64,000 bases of DNA. Origin: Alkalicoccobacillus murimartini. GTDB taxonomy: Bacteria > Bacillota > Bacilli > Bacillales > Bacillaceae_D. The translations under genes and the position numbers were made by a program. The DNA lies in assembly GCF_030813245.1 (NCBI RefSeq), contig NZ_JAUSUA010000006.1, positions 1-64,000 on the forward strand, read 5' to 3'. Below the pieces are notes generated by a model. The model did no database searches. It had not been told where the DNA came from and saw only the letters and a list, made by a program, of their open reading frames with translations. Of the stretch, positions 26,545 to 36,086 are shown in pieces (position 1 is the first letter of the stretch; every line of letters starts with the position of its first letter).

Positions 26545-27066
26545 TCAAGACTCCATTGCATCTGCTTTCGTTTGTTGTACAGTTCCATAAGGATGGTGTG
26601 GAGGTGCATAAATGGAATAAATTTTTAAAGGGATTGGACCAGTATTAATAACATTATGCCACGTGCCAGCGGGAACCATGATTGCACTATCCTCAAATAC
26701 ATTTGCTTGGAACGTTAAATTATTCGGATTGTTTGGATTATCTCCCATTTGAAGTAACCCTTGACCTTGTTCTATACGTAAGAATTGATCCGTGTCAGGG
26801 TGGATTTCTAAGCCAATATCGTCACCTATATTTATATTCATCAAAGTTACTTGTAGATGTTCGCCCGTCCAAATGGCGGTGCGATACGTGTTGTTATTTT
26901 TCGATGCTTGTGCGATGTTTAAAGTAAAAGGTTCCTTACCAAAATCAGTTTTTGGTTGTTGGTATGGCACTGTTCTGTTCATATAGTGAGTTTGATAATT
27001 TGGGTAGTATCTAAAATCGCGTTGAAAAGGTAGGCGGGGGTAGAAACTGTTCTGATAATAGTACAT
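26545..27066 (-). CDS. Cupin domain protein (U5)
   Basis: A 173-residue single-cupin protein. Cupin motif 1 is GLEIHPDTDQFLRIEQGQG and motif 2 is MVPAGTWHNVINTG, giving a His/Glu/His metal site. The N-terminus is rich in tyrosine, proline and arginine (MYYYQNSFYPRLPFQRDFRY), as in some spore coat proteins, so a coat or surface role is possible but unproven. GGAGAG precedes the ATG at 27066. Confidence 0.85.
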   Translation of the reverse strand: MYYYQNSFYPRLPFQRDFRYYPNYQTHYMNRTVPYQQPKTDFGKEPFTLNIAQASKNNNTYRTAIWTGEHLQVTLMNINIGDDIGLEIHPDTDQFLRIEQGQGLLQMGDNPNNPNNLTFQANVFEDSAIMVPAGTWHNVINTGPIPLKIYSIYAPPHHPYGTVQQTKADAMES

Positions 27067-27185
27067 GGCGTCTCTCCTTAGTTTTATTTTTCAGTATATG
27101 CAATTGCCTAATAAGAGTTCTTTGATAGTCAGGGATAGTCAGTAAATATAGTAAAACAGACGTTCTCATTAAATAGAAGGATAAC

Positions 27186-27430
27186 ATTCGTCTTTTTTTA
27201 CGTTAATTCTTTCCAAAATCTTTCCATAGCCATTTGATTTAAACTGAAATAGGTGTAAGGATGAAGGGTTTTATATAGCTGGATGAGGTTAATATAGTCA
27301 TTTATACCGTTTCGCAAAGTTGAGGGCTTAGTGAGGTTAAACTCGTGGAGGTTCGACTCCTCTCAACCGCATTAAGTTAAACTAATTAAGAAAGTACCAA
27401 GGCTATTAAATCAGCTTTGGTACTTTTTTC
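27186..27430 (+). repeat. Boundary repeat 6 (box B, tRNA-Leu 3' half, terminator)
   Basis: Box B from about 27205, opening with the pair TTCTTTCCA and ATCTTTCCATAG, to 27319. Its end TTTCGCAAAG adjoins TTGAGGG. tRNA half 27320-27372, terminator 27393-27430. A remnant of the upstream hairpin (ACATTCGTCTTTTTTTA) is at 27184-27200. Bases 27431-27667 hold no supported gene. Confidence 0.92.
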
Positions 27431-27667
27431 TAGTCTGAAAAAATATATTTACCCACTCTTTATTAATTAGAAAATTTGATAGTAAAATAAGTTTTTCACA
27501 CTGAAAATTTAAATGGTGTTAGACAATCTATTTACAGACTTATACATGGAGTACAATATATAAGAATTGAGAAATGAAACACAATGAGTATCTATGAACT
27601 TACGTGTAATTCCTACATTAAATGAAGATGGTCTGAAAAAGTCCATTGAGTATTGTCTCATTCTTAT

Positions 27668-28297
27668 TTATATTTTAGTCTTTTTGATTATTATTTCTGC
27701 AATTATCAAGTTAATTGTAAATGCTAACCATACAGCGAGGGTATACGCATGTCCGTAATCAAATCCCAACGCATTATGACAAATAGCTACGACAATATAT
27801 ATTGTCAAGTTAGCGTAAGTTAACATAAAGCTTCGTATCATCCAATTTCTATGTTGCCTGATTTGCTTCTTTATAATATAGAGATACCCATTTATTGTAG
27901 TCATCAGCCAAAGTGTGTTTAGGATAAGAAAGCCAATAGTGCTTATGAAGCCACCGTTGGCAAAGAAAGATACATAATATCCAGGTATCATGTTTAAGAG
28001 TATAGAAAGAATATATATTCTGCCGTTCCAACGGTGAATGGTTGGCCTTTTGTTTCTTATTCGTTTTGATAATCCTAATGGGCCCGTCATTAACGCTACG
28101 ACGGCTAAAATAATATGAATCTGTATCATAATCTTCCAAAGGTTCACGTTAGACAATGTAGCATCTTTATTTCCTAAAAAGGTTGTGAATTCTGGGTCAA
28201 CTAGAAAGTTTTTTGACACTGTATGAAGAATCCACATAAAAGATATAACAGATAAGGTAATAATGATTGTTTTTCTCTTCATATTTGAAAATCCCAT
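27668..28297 (-). CDS. DUF2306 family membrane protein (U6)
   Basis: A 209-residue protein with about six hydrophobic segments. The pattern IHIILAVVALMTGPLGL, then HRWNGRIYI, then QHRNWMIRSF with conserved histidines and arginines is characteristic of DUF2306. Function unknown; heme or quinone binding has been suspected from the histidines. It lies 13 bases after the DJ-1/PfpI gene on the same strand and is probably co-transcribed with it. Confidence 0.82.
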   Translation of the reverse strand: MGFSNMKRKTIIITLSVISFMWILHTVSKNFLVDPEFTTFLGNKDATLSNVNLWKIMIQIHIILAVVALMTGPLGLSKRIRNKRPTIHRWNGRIYILSILLNMIPGYYVSFFANGGFISTIGFLILNTLWLMTTINGYLYIIKKQIRQHRNWMIRSFMLTYANLTIYIVVAICHNALGFDYGHAYTLAVWLAFTINLIIAEIIIKKTKI

Positions 28298-28310
28298 CTA
28301 TAACAAATCA

Positions 28311-29318
28311 TTAAACTCGTTTTGCGATAACCTTAGAAGAAATGAGTCCGGCTTTCGCTACTCCTTTTAATTGATTCTCTACTTTATGTACCTCGAATTT
28401 TAGTTTTAACGACATTGGTTTTTTGACTTTTTGTGTCCAAGTTATACTTTTTTCACTTACTTGAACTTCTTCGAGAAGTGATACATTCGCTTTATCTGAA
28501 CGGTCAGTGGCTGTACCAGTTAATACTCCGTCTTTATTTATAAATGTATAGATAAGCTGCATTTTACCGACAGGTGTTGATATGGACACTTCCCAATCAC
28601 CTAAAAGATCGTGTTGATCTAGATTTTCGGTTTTCTCTTCTTGATGAAAGACACTTTCTTCCTTTGCGATGTCTGATAAAATTGGTTCGACTCCTTCATT
28701 TTTCCATACAGTACCTCTTTTTTCGTATTGAAAGAACTGTTCAACTTCGTGTGCAATGCGTGGGCCAAGTTCTCGTTCAACTACATAAATCGCTAAATCC
28801 AATCCGGAAGTTACCCCAGCTCCTGATATGATATCTCCATCATCTACTACTCTTGCATTTATTGGAATGGCTCCAGTAGCAGATAATAAGTCCATCCCCA
28901 TATAATGGGTAACGACATGACGACCTTCCAGTACTCCAGACATAGCCATAATTAATGAACCGCCACAAACAGATGTCACTAACATTTCGGGATCATTAAT
29001 GGCTTCGATTATTTGTTTTCTCAGTCCTGTTTCAGAAGCTCTCTTTAATTTCATCGGAACAGAATCTGGATCATTTTCATTTACACTCCCAGAAGCACCA
29101 GGGATTAAAATGATACCTTTTTTTGAAAAATCTAGTTTATGGCTCACAGTGAGAGGATAATCGTTAATTCCACTTAAAACGTGTTCTTTATCATCAGCTC
29201 CGACAAACTCAACCGTGATATCCTCGGAAGTATACATTGAAGCTGCACTAAAAACCTCGTAGGGAGCAATGGCATCTAATAAATCTACACCTTCAAACAA
29301 GACAATTTGAATATTCAT
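28311..29318 (-). CDS. DJ-1/PfpI family protein with extra C-terminal domain (U6)
   Basis: A 335-residue protein. Residues 1-195 form a class I amidotransferase-like DJ-1/PfpI domain: GVDLLDAIAPYEVFS near 10, the nucleophile elbow VTSVCGGSLIMAMSG near 113 with the cysteine, and SGAGVTSGLDLAIYVV near 163. This resembles isonitrile hydratase and transcription-regulator sensor domains. The last 95 residues (LLGDWEVSISTPVGKMQLIYTF onward) are a separate beta-rich domain. GAGGTG precedes the ATG. It is downstream of its own TetR gene. Confidence 0.85.
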   Translation of the reverse strand: MNIQIVLFEGVDLLDAIAPYEVFSAASMYTSEDITVEFVGADDKEHVLSGINDYPLTVSHKLDFSKKGIILIPGASGSVNENDPDSVPMKLKRASETGLRKQIIEAINDPEMLVTSVCGGSLIMAMSGVLEGRHVVTHYMGMDLLSATGAIPINARVVDDGDIISGAGVTSGLDLAIYVVERELGPRIAHEVEQFFQYEKRGTVWKNEGVEPILSDIAKEESVFHQEEKTENLDQHDLLGDWEVSISTPVGKMQLIYTFINKDGVLTGTATDRSDKANVSLLEEVQVSEKSITWTQKVKKPMSLKLKFEVHKVENQLKGVAKAGLISSKVIAKRV

Positions 29319-29346
29319 TATGGCACCTCGTTAGTAGATAGTTTTA

Positions 29347-29363
29347 GACCGAACCGTCCGGTC
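29347..29363. promoter_or_regulatory. Probable TetR operator
   Basis: GACCGAACCGTCCGGTC, a near-perfect palindrome centred on 29355, between tetR and the DJ-1/PfpI gene, just upstream of the latter's ribosome site. Confidence 0.7.
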
Positions 29364-29414
29364 CGATTTGATTATAACAATACTACTACTGGAAATACAA
29401 TGTTTTTATACATT

Positions 29415-30008
29415 TTATTTTTTTGTGAAACCATTTAATAGGACCTTCAAATACTTTATGTTTGAATAAATATGTTCATTGTTTAACGTTAACCTGCTAG
29501 TCATTATGGACCCTTCCATTGAAGATAGAATGTATGATGCTAGTGAATCAGGGTCTGTTTCCTGTGAAAATTCTCCACTATCTTTTCCATCGCTAATAAT
29601 TCCTGATACGAATTGAATCATTTCTTGAAAGGCTATCGACATGATTTGTTTTAATTCAGGAAAAGTGGAGTCACTTTCAACTGCAGTATTAAGCAATGGA
29701 CAACCTCCTTCAATTGGGGGGTTGTGGACGGCATCTAAGTAAATTTCTGATAGTGCAATTATCTTTTTCGTTGCAGTGCTTTTTCCTTTAATCGCTTCTT
29801 TCATATGCGACCAAATAATCATCCCTGCTTTTTCATAAGCAGCTAGAGCAATATCGTTTTTATTTTTAAATCTCCGATATATAGCTCCCTTAGGTAATGA
29901 AGTAATATCCATAATATCTTGAATGGATGTTTGATGAATTCCTTTTGTATTAAATAATAATAGCGACTGATCGAGAATTAAATTATACGTATCATCTTTT
30001 TTATTCAC
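29415..30008 (-). CDS. TetR/AcrR family regulator (U6)
   Basis: A 197-residue regulator. The helix-turn-helix is IQDIMDITSLPKGAIYRRFKNKNDIALAAYE (about 30-60). GGCPLLNTAVESD in the C-terminal part is typical of the YxaF/LmrA-like TetR branch. GTG 30008 lies 8 bases after TTGGAGG, better than ATG 30038. The palindrome at 29347 is a likely binding site controlling the two downstream genes. Confidence 0.9.
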   Translation of the reverse strand: MNKKDDTYNLILDQSLLLFNTKGIHQTSIQDIMDITSLPKGAIYRRFKNKNDIALAAYEKAGMIIWSHMKEAIKGKSTATKKIIALSEIYLDAVHNPPIEGGCPLLNTAVESDSTFPELKQIMSIAFQEMIQFVSGIISDGKDSGEFSQETDPDSLASYILSSMEGSIMTSRLTLNNEHIYSNIKYLKVLLNGFTKK

Positions 30009-30333
30009 AGTGTTTGCCTCCAATTTAATAGTTTCCATTCTGTAGATCTGAATTTATCCATGCTTAATTCTAATCATTCAGTCTGATTGTTACAAGTATA
30101 CAATAGTTAATCATTAATATTGATACATAAAGTTAAGTGTAGCCGGAGCGAGTACGAAGAGCGGAAGGGTTTTCTTTGAAAATACATAATGCGCTATATC
30201 TAATGACCTCATTTCCTTGAAAAATACCTTACTAGTGATATCATTATGAGTAATAACGTGTTTTGAGTGGTCTGCATACAAGACTCTCTAAGAAATCTTC
30301 GGTTTGCGTTTAACATAGAAAAGGGTGAAAATA

Positions 30334-31521
30334 TTGTTCCAAAATAACAAGGAATTTCCCGAACCATATGGAGACTATGTAGTCGGTTTAACTGAGATGG
30401 ATTTTATTGATAAAAATAGAAAAAAATTATTTGGATCATCAGAAAATAATGATAGAAAGATCCCTATTATTATATTTTATCCGGCTGATCACAACTTTGA
30501 AAAAACTAAAGCACTTTATACGTTTAAAGAAGAGGCCGAAAGCATTAATAAAGCTACTCGTGGTTTAGTTTCTTCAAAAAGTCAATATATAAAAATGAAC
30601 TGCTATCGTGATATACCTATTTCAACAAAACAAAACAAGTATCCTATTATCTTTTTTAATCATGGTTATAATTGTCATATGATGCAAAACTCAGTTCTTT
30701 GCTCTGACTTAGCTAGTAAAGGGTACATTGTTGTTTCTGTAGGACACCCATATGAGACCAGCATTTTAAAATATACTGATGGTCAAATTGTCAAAGCCAA
30801 CAAATCAATAATTGAAGAATTCAAACGTACAATGGATTCCAATGTAAATAAGAAATTTAAGGAAATGAAAAAGAATAACTACATTGACGAAGAACTACTT
30901 CCTATTGCAGCTGATTTTTTTGATTATTTTAAAGATACGAAAGTATGGGACCATGTAAAAATTTGGTCGGATGATAATCGTTTCATAGCGGATATGATGG
31001 AGCAATTAGATGATGGATCTATTCCTTCTCAGTTTGAAGGCAAGTTAAATATACGTAATGGTATTGGGATCACTGGGCATTCGTACGGGGGATGTGCTGC
31101 AAGCCAAGTCTGCCTGGATGACTCAAGATTTGTTTGCGGTATAAATATTGATGCTCCAACCTATGGTGAGTTTTGGGATAAAAATTTAAACAAACCTTAT
31201 ATGGTCATAGGAAGTAAGATGATAGAGTATCTGGCCCGTACTACCTTTCTTAAGAACTCAGCGGACTCATATCTTATTACTGTTGATCATACGACACATA
31301 TGGATTTCACTGATTTTATTTATTACGCTAGACAATTAAAATTTCTAAAAGTATTGGGGAAAAGGAAAAAGGCACTGTTGCGAGATATCCTTTCTCATTA
31401 TCATATTATGTTCTTTGATAAGTATCTAAGAAATAATCACAATTCAGAAATTACAGAAAAATTATCTGAAGGTATCGGTATTCGTTGGAAAGAAGCTGTT
31501 ACAGCTTCTAATAATCATTGA
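30334..31521 (+). CDS. Alpha/beta hydrolase, platelet-activating-factor acetylhydrolase-like (U6)
   Basis: A protein of about 395 residues. The nucleophile elbow is ITGHSYGGCAASQ near residue 250. An oxyanion/HG-type segment IIFFNHGYNCHMMQNSVLC is near 108, and DHTTHMDFTDF near 330 is a plausible catalytic histidine region. No signal peptide is seen, so it is probably cytoplasmic. TTG 30334 lies 6 bases after AAGGGTG; GTG 30325 overlaps that site. Substrate unknown. Confidence 0.8.
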   Translation: MFQNNKEFPEPYGDYVVGLTEMDFIDKNRKKLFGSSENNDRKIPIIIFYPADHNFEKTKALYTFKEEAESINKATRGLVSSKSQYIKMNCYRDIPISTKQNKYPIIFFNHGYNCHMMQNSVLCSDLASKGYIVVSVGHPYETSILKYTDGQIVKANKSIIEEFKRTMDSNVNKKFKEMKKNNYIDEELLPIAADFFDYFKDTKVWDHVKIWSDDNRFIADMMEQLDDGSIPSQFEGKLNIRNGIGITGHSYGGCAASQVCLDDSRFVCGINIDAPTYGEFWDKNLNKPYMVIGSKMIEYLARTTFLKNSADSYLITVDHTTHMDFTDFIYYARQLKFLKVLGKRKKALLRDILSHYHIMFFDKYLRNNHNSEITEKLSEGIGIRWKEAVTASNNH

Positions 31522-31682
31522 TTTAATAATAATTTCGGTCATAATTTCTGTTGATAAAATCTTACAATCTATAAAGACTAGTACATAGCTGAGAAAGAAA
31601 AGGTGAATTAACATAAGGAATATAAGGTAGTGAAACTTAGTATTTTGTTAAATATTAAAATAAAGATAAAAGCTTAGAAGTT

Positions 31683-31991
31683 AAAAATCGAACTTTATAA
31701 TAAAAAAAAGGTTTTATATTCGGTTTTTGTTAATGTAGTATACTTGCAAATGGATTGTAATTGGCGAGAATCAGTGTTTCTTTAGCTTCACCAATTTTTC
31801 ACCACGTTATTTGAAAATGAACGATTTTATATGAAATGGGCGTAAATACGTGTAAGTGGTGTGCGTGTTTGGAGGAGATAACACGTTTCCACGTCATTGA
31901 GGGCTTAGTGAGGTTAAACTCGTGGAGGTTCGACTCCTCTCAACCGCATACCTATTAGTACCAAGGCTTTTAGAGCTTTGGTGCTTTTTTA
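31683..31991 (+). repeat. Boundary repeat 7 (box A, tRNA-Leu 3' half, terminator)
   Basis: Hairpin CGAACTTTATAAT...TATTCGGTTTTT around 31687-31728. Box A from TTCACCAATTTTTCACCACG at 31787 to 31896. tRNA half 31897-31949, terminator 31956-31991. Bases 31522-31682 have no supported gene. Confidence 0.9.
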
Positions 31992-32101
31992 TTTATAATT
32001 ATAAAATCAAAACCTAATATTAAGATATTGACTTTTTCATCCATATCATACATTCTAACATTAAAACATATGTTTGAATATTATTTACAAGGAGGTTTAA
32101 A

Positions 32102-33145
32102 ATGATAGATACATATGAAGTAATTATAATTGGTGGAGGTCAAGCAGGCTTAGCAATGGCTTACGCATTAAATCAACAAAGTACTAACTACATTATACTT
32201 GATGAAAATGAAAAACCAGGTACTTCGTGGGAGAAGAGATATGATTCATTAACCTTATTTACACCAAGGAATTATAGCTCTTTGTACGAATATAATATAG
32301 AGGGAGAACTGAAAGGGTTCCCTAGTAAAGACGAGATTGCTTCATATTTGCAAAAGTTCGTGATGGAAAATGGCTTATCTATTAAACACAATGAAAAGGT
32401 GATAAATGTTACAAAGAACAAGAATAATACATTCAGTTTAGAGACTAATTCAAATACTTATATTACTAATCAAGTAGTCGTAGCTACAGGAGCATTTCAT
32501 GATCCTTTTATTCCTAACATCCATGACCAGACAATTCCTTATATGATTCATTCATCAGAATATAAAAATTCTAACCAAGTCCCAGAGGGAAAGGTATTAG
32601 TTGTAGGCGCTGGAAATACAGGAGTACAAATTGCAGCAGAGTTAAGCCATTCCCATGATGTCATTCTGTCTAGTAGTAAAAAGATTAAAAACATTCCTAA
32701 TCATATAGTAGGTAAGAGTTTATTTTGGTGGCTTGACGTACTTGGCATATCCAAAGCGAAACCCAATTCATTAATTGGAAAGTACCTACAGAGAAGAGAC
32801 CCTATCATCAGTAATGATTATAAACGTGTAAAGAAAGAAGTGAAGAGGGTAAGTAGAGTATTAAAAATTGAACGAGGGAAAAGCTATTTTCAAAAAGATC
32901 ATCCAATAGAGATAAACTCTATAATATGGGCAACGGGTTTTAGAAACCGATATGATTGGATTCATATCGATGGAGTCGTTGATTCAGAAGGAAAGCCTGT
33001 TCATTCATACGGTGAGTCAGTGGTTAATGGACTCTACTTTATAGGTCTAAGCTGGCAAAGTCGAAGAAGTTCTGCTTTGATTTATGGTGTAGATAAGGAT
33101 GCTAATTATGTTGCAAAACTCATTTTAAAAAGTCAGAGTAGTTAA
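32102..33145 (+). CDS. NAD(P)/FAD-dependent oxidoreductase, CzcO/flavin monooxygenase-like (U7)
   Basis: A 347-residue flavoprotein. The FAD-binding Rossmann motif is IIGGGQAGLAMAYAL (residues 8-22), and the NAD(P) motif VLVVGAGNTGVQIAAELS is near 165. IWATGFRNRYDWI near 280 is the conserved ATG-FR segment of this class. It probably oxygenates or reduces a small molecule. A perfect AAGGAGG is 6 bases before ATG 32102. First gene of U7. Confidence 0.92.
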   Translation: MIDTYEVIIIGGGQAGLAMAYALNQQSTNYIILDENEKPGTSWEKRYDSLTLFTPRNYSSLYEYNIEGELKGFPSKDEIASYLQKFVMENGLSIKHNEKVINVTKNKNNTFSLETNSNTYITNQVVVATGAFHDPFIPNIHDQTIPYMIHSSEYKNSNQVPEGKVLVVGAGNTGVQIAAELSHSHDVILSSSKKIKNIPNHIVGKSLFWWLDVLGISKAKPNSLIGKYLQRRDPIISNDYKRVKKEVKRVSRVLKIERGKSYFQKDHPIEINSIIWATGFRNRYDWIHIDGVVDSEGKPVHSYGESVVNGLYFIGLSWQSRRSSALIYGVDKDANYVAKLILKSQSS

Positions 33146-33166
33146 TAAAATTATGAGAGGTGCTCC

Positions 33167-33560
33167 ATGAAAAAAATATTGTATATCTTTTGTATTGGAT
33201 TAGTACTAACATTTGTAGGATGTTCTAATGATAACGATCCAACGTCCGTTTCTAACAGTGAAGAAAAATCTGACAGCAGAAGAAATTCTTAAAGGGAATT
33301 CAGAAGCTGATATTTTGATGTACCACGGAATTATATATAAAACGAACCTTGATTGGGTAGACGAATTAACATTAACGAAAGGCGAACAAGTGGGAGAAAT
33401 AAAAGAACAAGCTACGGAAGGAAATTATGATTATTCAAATGAAATGGCAAATAAGTTATCAGTAGGTTCTATAATCTTTGAAGCAAAAGAAAGAGATGAT
33501 GTTTTAATTGTAGAAGATAATGGAGAAACACATTATTATTATGCATTGGTAGAAGGGTAA
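33167..33560 (+). pseudogene. Frameshifted lipoprotein gene (U7)
   Basis: The gene starts at ATG 33167 behind GAGAGGTG. It encodes a signal peptide with lipobox TFVGC and a polar linker, then stops at 33290-33292. The following frame, one base on, continues in register from the A5 tract at 33264-33268: NLTAEEILKGNSEADILMYHGIIYKTNLDW and onward to 33560. Joined, they give a normal lipoprotein of about 130 residues. Either a real frameshift in the A tract or a sequencing error. The body family is unknown. Confidence 0.75.
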
Positions 33561-33626
33561 TAAAACGAAAACACAAATACAATTTAATTAAATCATTAAT
33601 ATAAAGTATTTGGGGTGTTATGTAGA

Positions 33627-34043
33627 ATGAGAATCTCAATAAAAGTGTTGCTGAATTTAGCGCTTGTCAGTTTATTATTAGTTGGTTGTAATGATAACTC
33701 TGGAGCGAATGACATTGGTTTAACTGGTGATATTGAGAGTATTGAAATTCAGCAATTGATTGGAAATAAAGAGACTTTTAAAGTTGATGATCAGGAGTTA
33801 GTCAAAGAATTTCAAAAAGTCTTTGATGATACAGAAAAAATGAATGGTAATACTGAGATAGCAGAGCCTATCTATAGCTTGAATATAACTTATGCAACTG
33901 AAGAGACTGAGCAAGTATGTTTATGGGTGACTGAACCGAACAAAAGGAGTACTCTAATGAAGGACGATGATACGTATACTTTATACACTGTATCTGAAGA
34001 GATGACAAATATATTAATTGATCTTGTGGTATCAAAGTTTTAG
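33627..34043 (+). CDS. Hypothetical lipoprotein (U7)
   Basis: A 138-residue protein. The signal peptide MRISIKVLLNLALVSLLLVGC has its lipobox cysteine at residue 21. The mature part begins NDNSGANDIG and contains EIQQLIGNKETFKVDDQELVKEF. It resembles many short Bacillus lipoproteins of unknown function. TGGGGTG precedes ATG 33627; the frame extends to GTG 33615 inside that site. Confidence 0.75.
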   Translation: MRISIKVLLNLALVSLLLVGCNDNSGANDIGLTGDIESIEIQQLIGNKETFKVDDQELVKEFQKVFDDTEKMNGNTEIAEPIYSLNITYATEETEQVCLWVTEPNKRSTLMKDDDTYTLYTVSEEMTNILIDLVVSKF

Positions 34044-34092
34044 GTTTAAGGAAGTTAATTTACTTAAGAATGAAAGTGTTATAGATCCAATT

Positions 34093-34360
34093 TTTAAAAA
34101 CGAATGTTAACTGATTTGGATTCACTATCGTTCGTTATTTTTAACTTTAATTCTTTCCAAATTCTTTCCATAGCCATACGATTTAAACTGAAATAGGTGT
34201 AAGAATAAAGGGTTTTATATAGGTATTTGAGGTTAGTGTAGCCATTTCTAACGTTTCGCAAAATTGAGGGCTTAGTGAGGTTAAACTCGTGGAGGTTCGA
34301 CTCCTCTCAACCGCATTTAAAATAAAAATATTTAGCACCTAGAAAATAGGGTGCTTTTTT
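34093..34360 (+). repeat. Boundary repeat 8 (box B, tRNA-Leu 3' half, unrelated terminator)
   Basis: Hairpin AACGAATG...TTCGTTATTTTT at about 34099-34142. Box B from the ATTCTTTCCA pair at 34150 and 34162 to 34263. tRNA half 34264-34316. The terminator at 34334-34360 (AGCACCTA...TAGGGTGCTTTTTT) differs from the usual copy. Confidence 0.9.
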
Positions 34361-34453
34361 GTTTATTTACTTATAAATTAGAAAAGTATAAAAAGAGAAC
34401 TCATTGGAGTAAATTATTTATTTCTATACGAGAATGGTTATTTTTAATCCATA

Positions 34454-34579
34454 TTATTCTTCATTCTTTTTTTCTTTTCCTAATCTTGAAACAGCATAAA
34501 TACTCCATCCAACAGCAAAATAAAAAATAGTTACGGTCATTACTCCAAATAAACTGTGGTGTTCCATAAGAAATTTCAT
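34454..34579 (-). CDS. 41-residue membrane protein (U8)
   Basis: MKFLMEHHSLFG followed by one membrane helix (VMTVTIFYFAVGWSIYAV) and a lysine/glutamate-rich tail. GAGGTG lies about 12 bases upstream of the ATG; a TTG codon directly precedes it. Family not recognised. Good spacing, composition and an intact frame support a real small gene. Confidence 0.6.
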   Translation of the reverse strand: MKFLMEHHSLFGVMTVTIFYFAVGWSIYAVSRLGKEKKNEE

Positions 34580-35025
34580 CAAAAGTTATCACCTCAATAA
34601 TTTTTTCTATTATTTAATTCTGTATTTATTATTCTCAATTAATTAAGGGCTCATCCTCAGAACTTCGCATAAATACATAATTTAGAGAATACGAATTTTA
34701 GTTCTGAGTTTATAACTTCTGCTTTTCAAATGATGTTTAGTAATGAAAATTGAGGGTAAAGTTAAGCAAATAGAGATGGATTTTATTACTATTGGTATTT
34801 AGGAAAATTAAGATGTATTTAATAGTTCTTTCATGTATAATAAACTCTACTTAAGAGAAAACAATTTGATAATCGTTATTTTGGAGGAGCCTGTCACCAA
34901 GGGATAAATATGCCCATTTGGTAATGGGCTTTTTTTATTTGTAATTTAATCATTTAGAAAGGGCATTATTATTAACTTTGAATTTACATAAACTAAATAC
35001 TTCTATTTATCAATCGGAGGATATC
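34580..35025. other. Intergenic stretch with two hairpins, no gene seen
   Basis: CTCAGAACT at about 34657 and AGTTCTGAG at 34700 form an inverted repeat with a 35-base loop. A strong terminator-like hairpin GCCCATT-TGGT-AATGGGC plus seven T is at 34912-34937. No coding sequence is supported. Confidence 0.55.
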
Positions 35026-35463
35026 ATGAAAAAGATGATTTACTGGGGAGTCGCCTTGATCGTTCTATTAGGAATTAATTTCTTTCATCATGTCATAAAT
35101 GAAAATAAAAATAGTACAACAACAGGCAAGATATTTGATCTAATAGAAATTAATTATGGGATAGAATCCATTCGATTAGAAGACACTACCACAAACAGTG
35201 TGGTAGTTATTACTGGAGAAGATTCGATTGATCAATTTAAAAAGCAGATATCCGGAATTGTTTTAACCTCATCTATAGGTAATGGTGATATAAAAGAGGA
35301 CTACTCCTTAGATATTGCTGTAAAGAGAAATCAACAAAAGAGTAACCAAACAATCAGTGGATTTATTAATTCAAAGGAGCTTTTAATAGGAGATGATTAT
35401 TATACTGGGGATGGTATTGAAGAAGTCCAAGATACTATTCAACAATACATTTCTAATTATTAG
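35026..35463 (+). CDS. Membrane-anchored hypothetical protein (U8)
   Basis: A 145-residue protein with one N-terminal hydrophobic segment (MIYWGVALIVLLGINFF) acting as signal anchor. The extracytoplasmic domain starts NENKNSTTTGKIFDLIEI and is beta-rich. Not recognised. GGAGG precedes ATG 35026; upstream codons back to 34978 lack a ribosome site. First plus-strand gene of U8. Confidence 0.7.
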   Translation: MKKMIYWGVALIVLLGINFFHHVINENKNSTTTGKIFDLIEINYGIESIRLEDTTTNSVVVITGEDSIDQFKKQISGIVLTSSIGNGDIKEDYSLDIAVKRNQQKSNQTISGFINSKELLIGDDYYTGDGIEEVQDTIQQYISNY

Positions 35464-35530
35464 CAAAGTGATTATAGAAATCCCTTAACGTTTTGAGGAC
35501 AAAGGTATTTAATTTTATTGTGTTTTTTAT

Positions 35531-36034
35531 GTGGAGAGGATGATTCTTATTATTAAAGTACAAATGTATGAAGCTAAACAAGATTCTGTTATGCCTTTAA
35601 CGTCATTAAAGAATCATCTAAAGTATATAGAAATGATCGGAAAGAGAAACAAATATAAAACGTATCTTTTCAACGACCATTCAAATGAGATTAATCCAAG
35701 GGAATTTATAAAAAAATTAAATCATCAACCAAAAGGCAATGTGCCTGGCTTTAGATTAATTATTACTTATGATGAACAATACTCTAGACGACATATGTTT
35801 AATCATATACTTAAAGCAATTAACACATTAGAGGTTCATAATGATGAAAAATACGATTGGTTAGGAATATTTCATATTGAAGAAAATTCTATACCACATG
35901 TGCATATTATTATCAGAGCCCTAGATAGTATTACTGATGAAAGAATTGAATTTTATCCAAACTATATCCCTAAAATTAAACTCTTACTTGAAGAGGAGAT
36001 TCAAAAAAATAAGAAATTATATCAGTTGGGGTGA
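35531..36034 (+). CDS. Single-domain HUH relaxase-like protein (U8)
   Basis: A protein of at most 167 residues. The core resembles the nuclease domain of MOB-type relaxases: LTSLKNHLKYIEMIGK near the N-terminus with a candidate tyrosine, GFRLIITYDEQY near 72, and GIFHIEENSIPHVHIIIRA near 115, whose H-V-H matches the HUH metal site. It lacks helicase or coupling domains. The start is unclear: GGAGAGG (35533-35539) is well spaced only for ATT codons at 35549/35552, with GTG 35531, ATG 35540 and ATG 35564 as alternatives. It could nick DNA of a mobile element or be a remnant. Confidence 0.6.
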   Translation: MERMILIIKVQMYEAKQDSVMPLTSLKNHLKYIEMIGKRNKYKTYLFNDHSNEINPREFIKKLNHQPKGNVPGFRLIITYDEQYSRRHMFNHILKAINTLEVHNDEKYDWLGIFHIEENSIPHVHIIIRALDSITDERIEFYPNYIPKIKLLLEEEIQKNKKLYQLG

Positions 36035-36086
36035 TTGTAAGTTTGGTTTGTATTAGAGAAAATAATAACGTAGACTAAGAGTGGAT

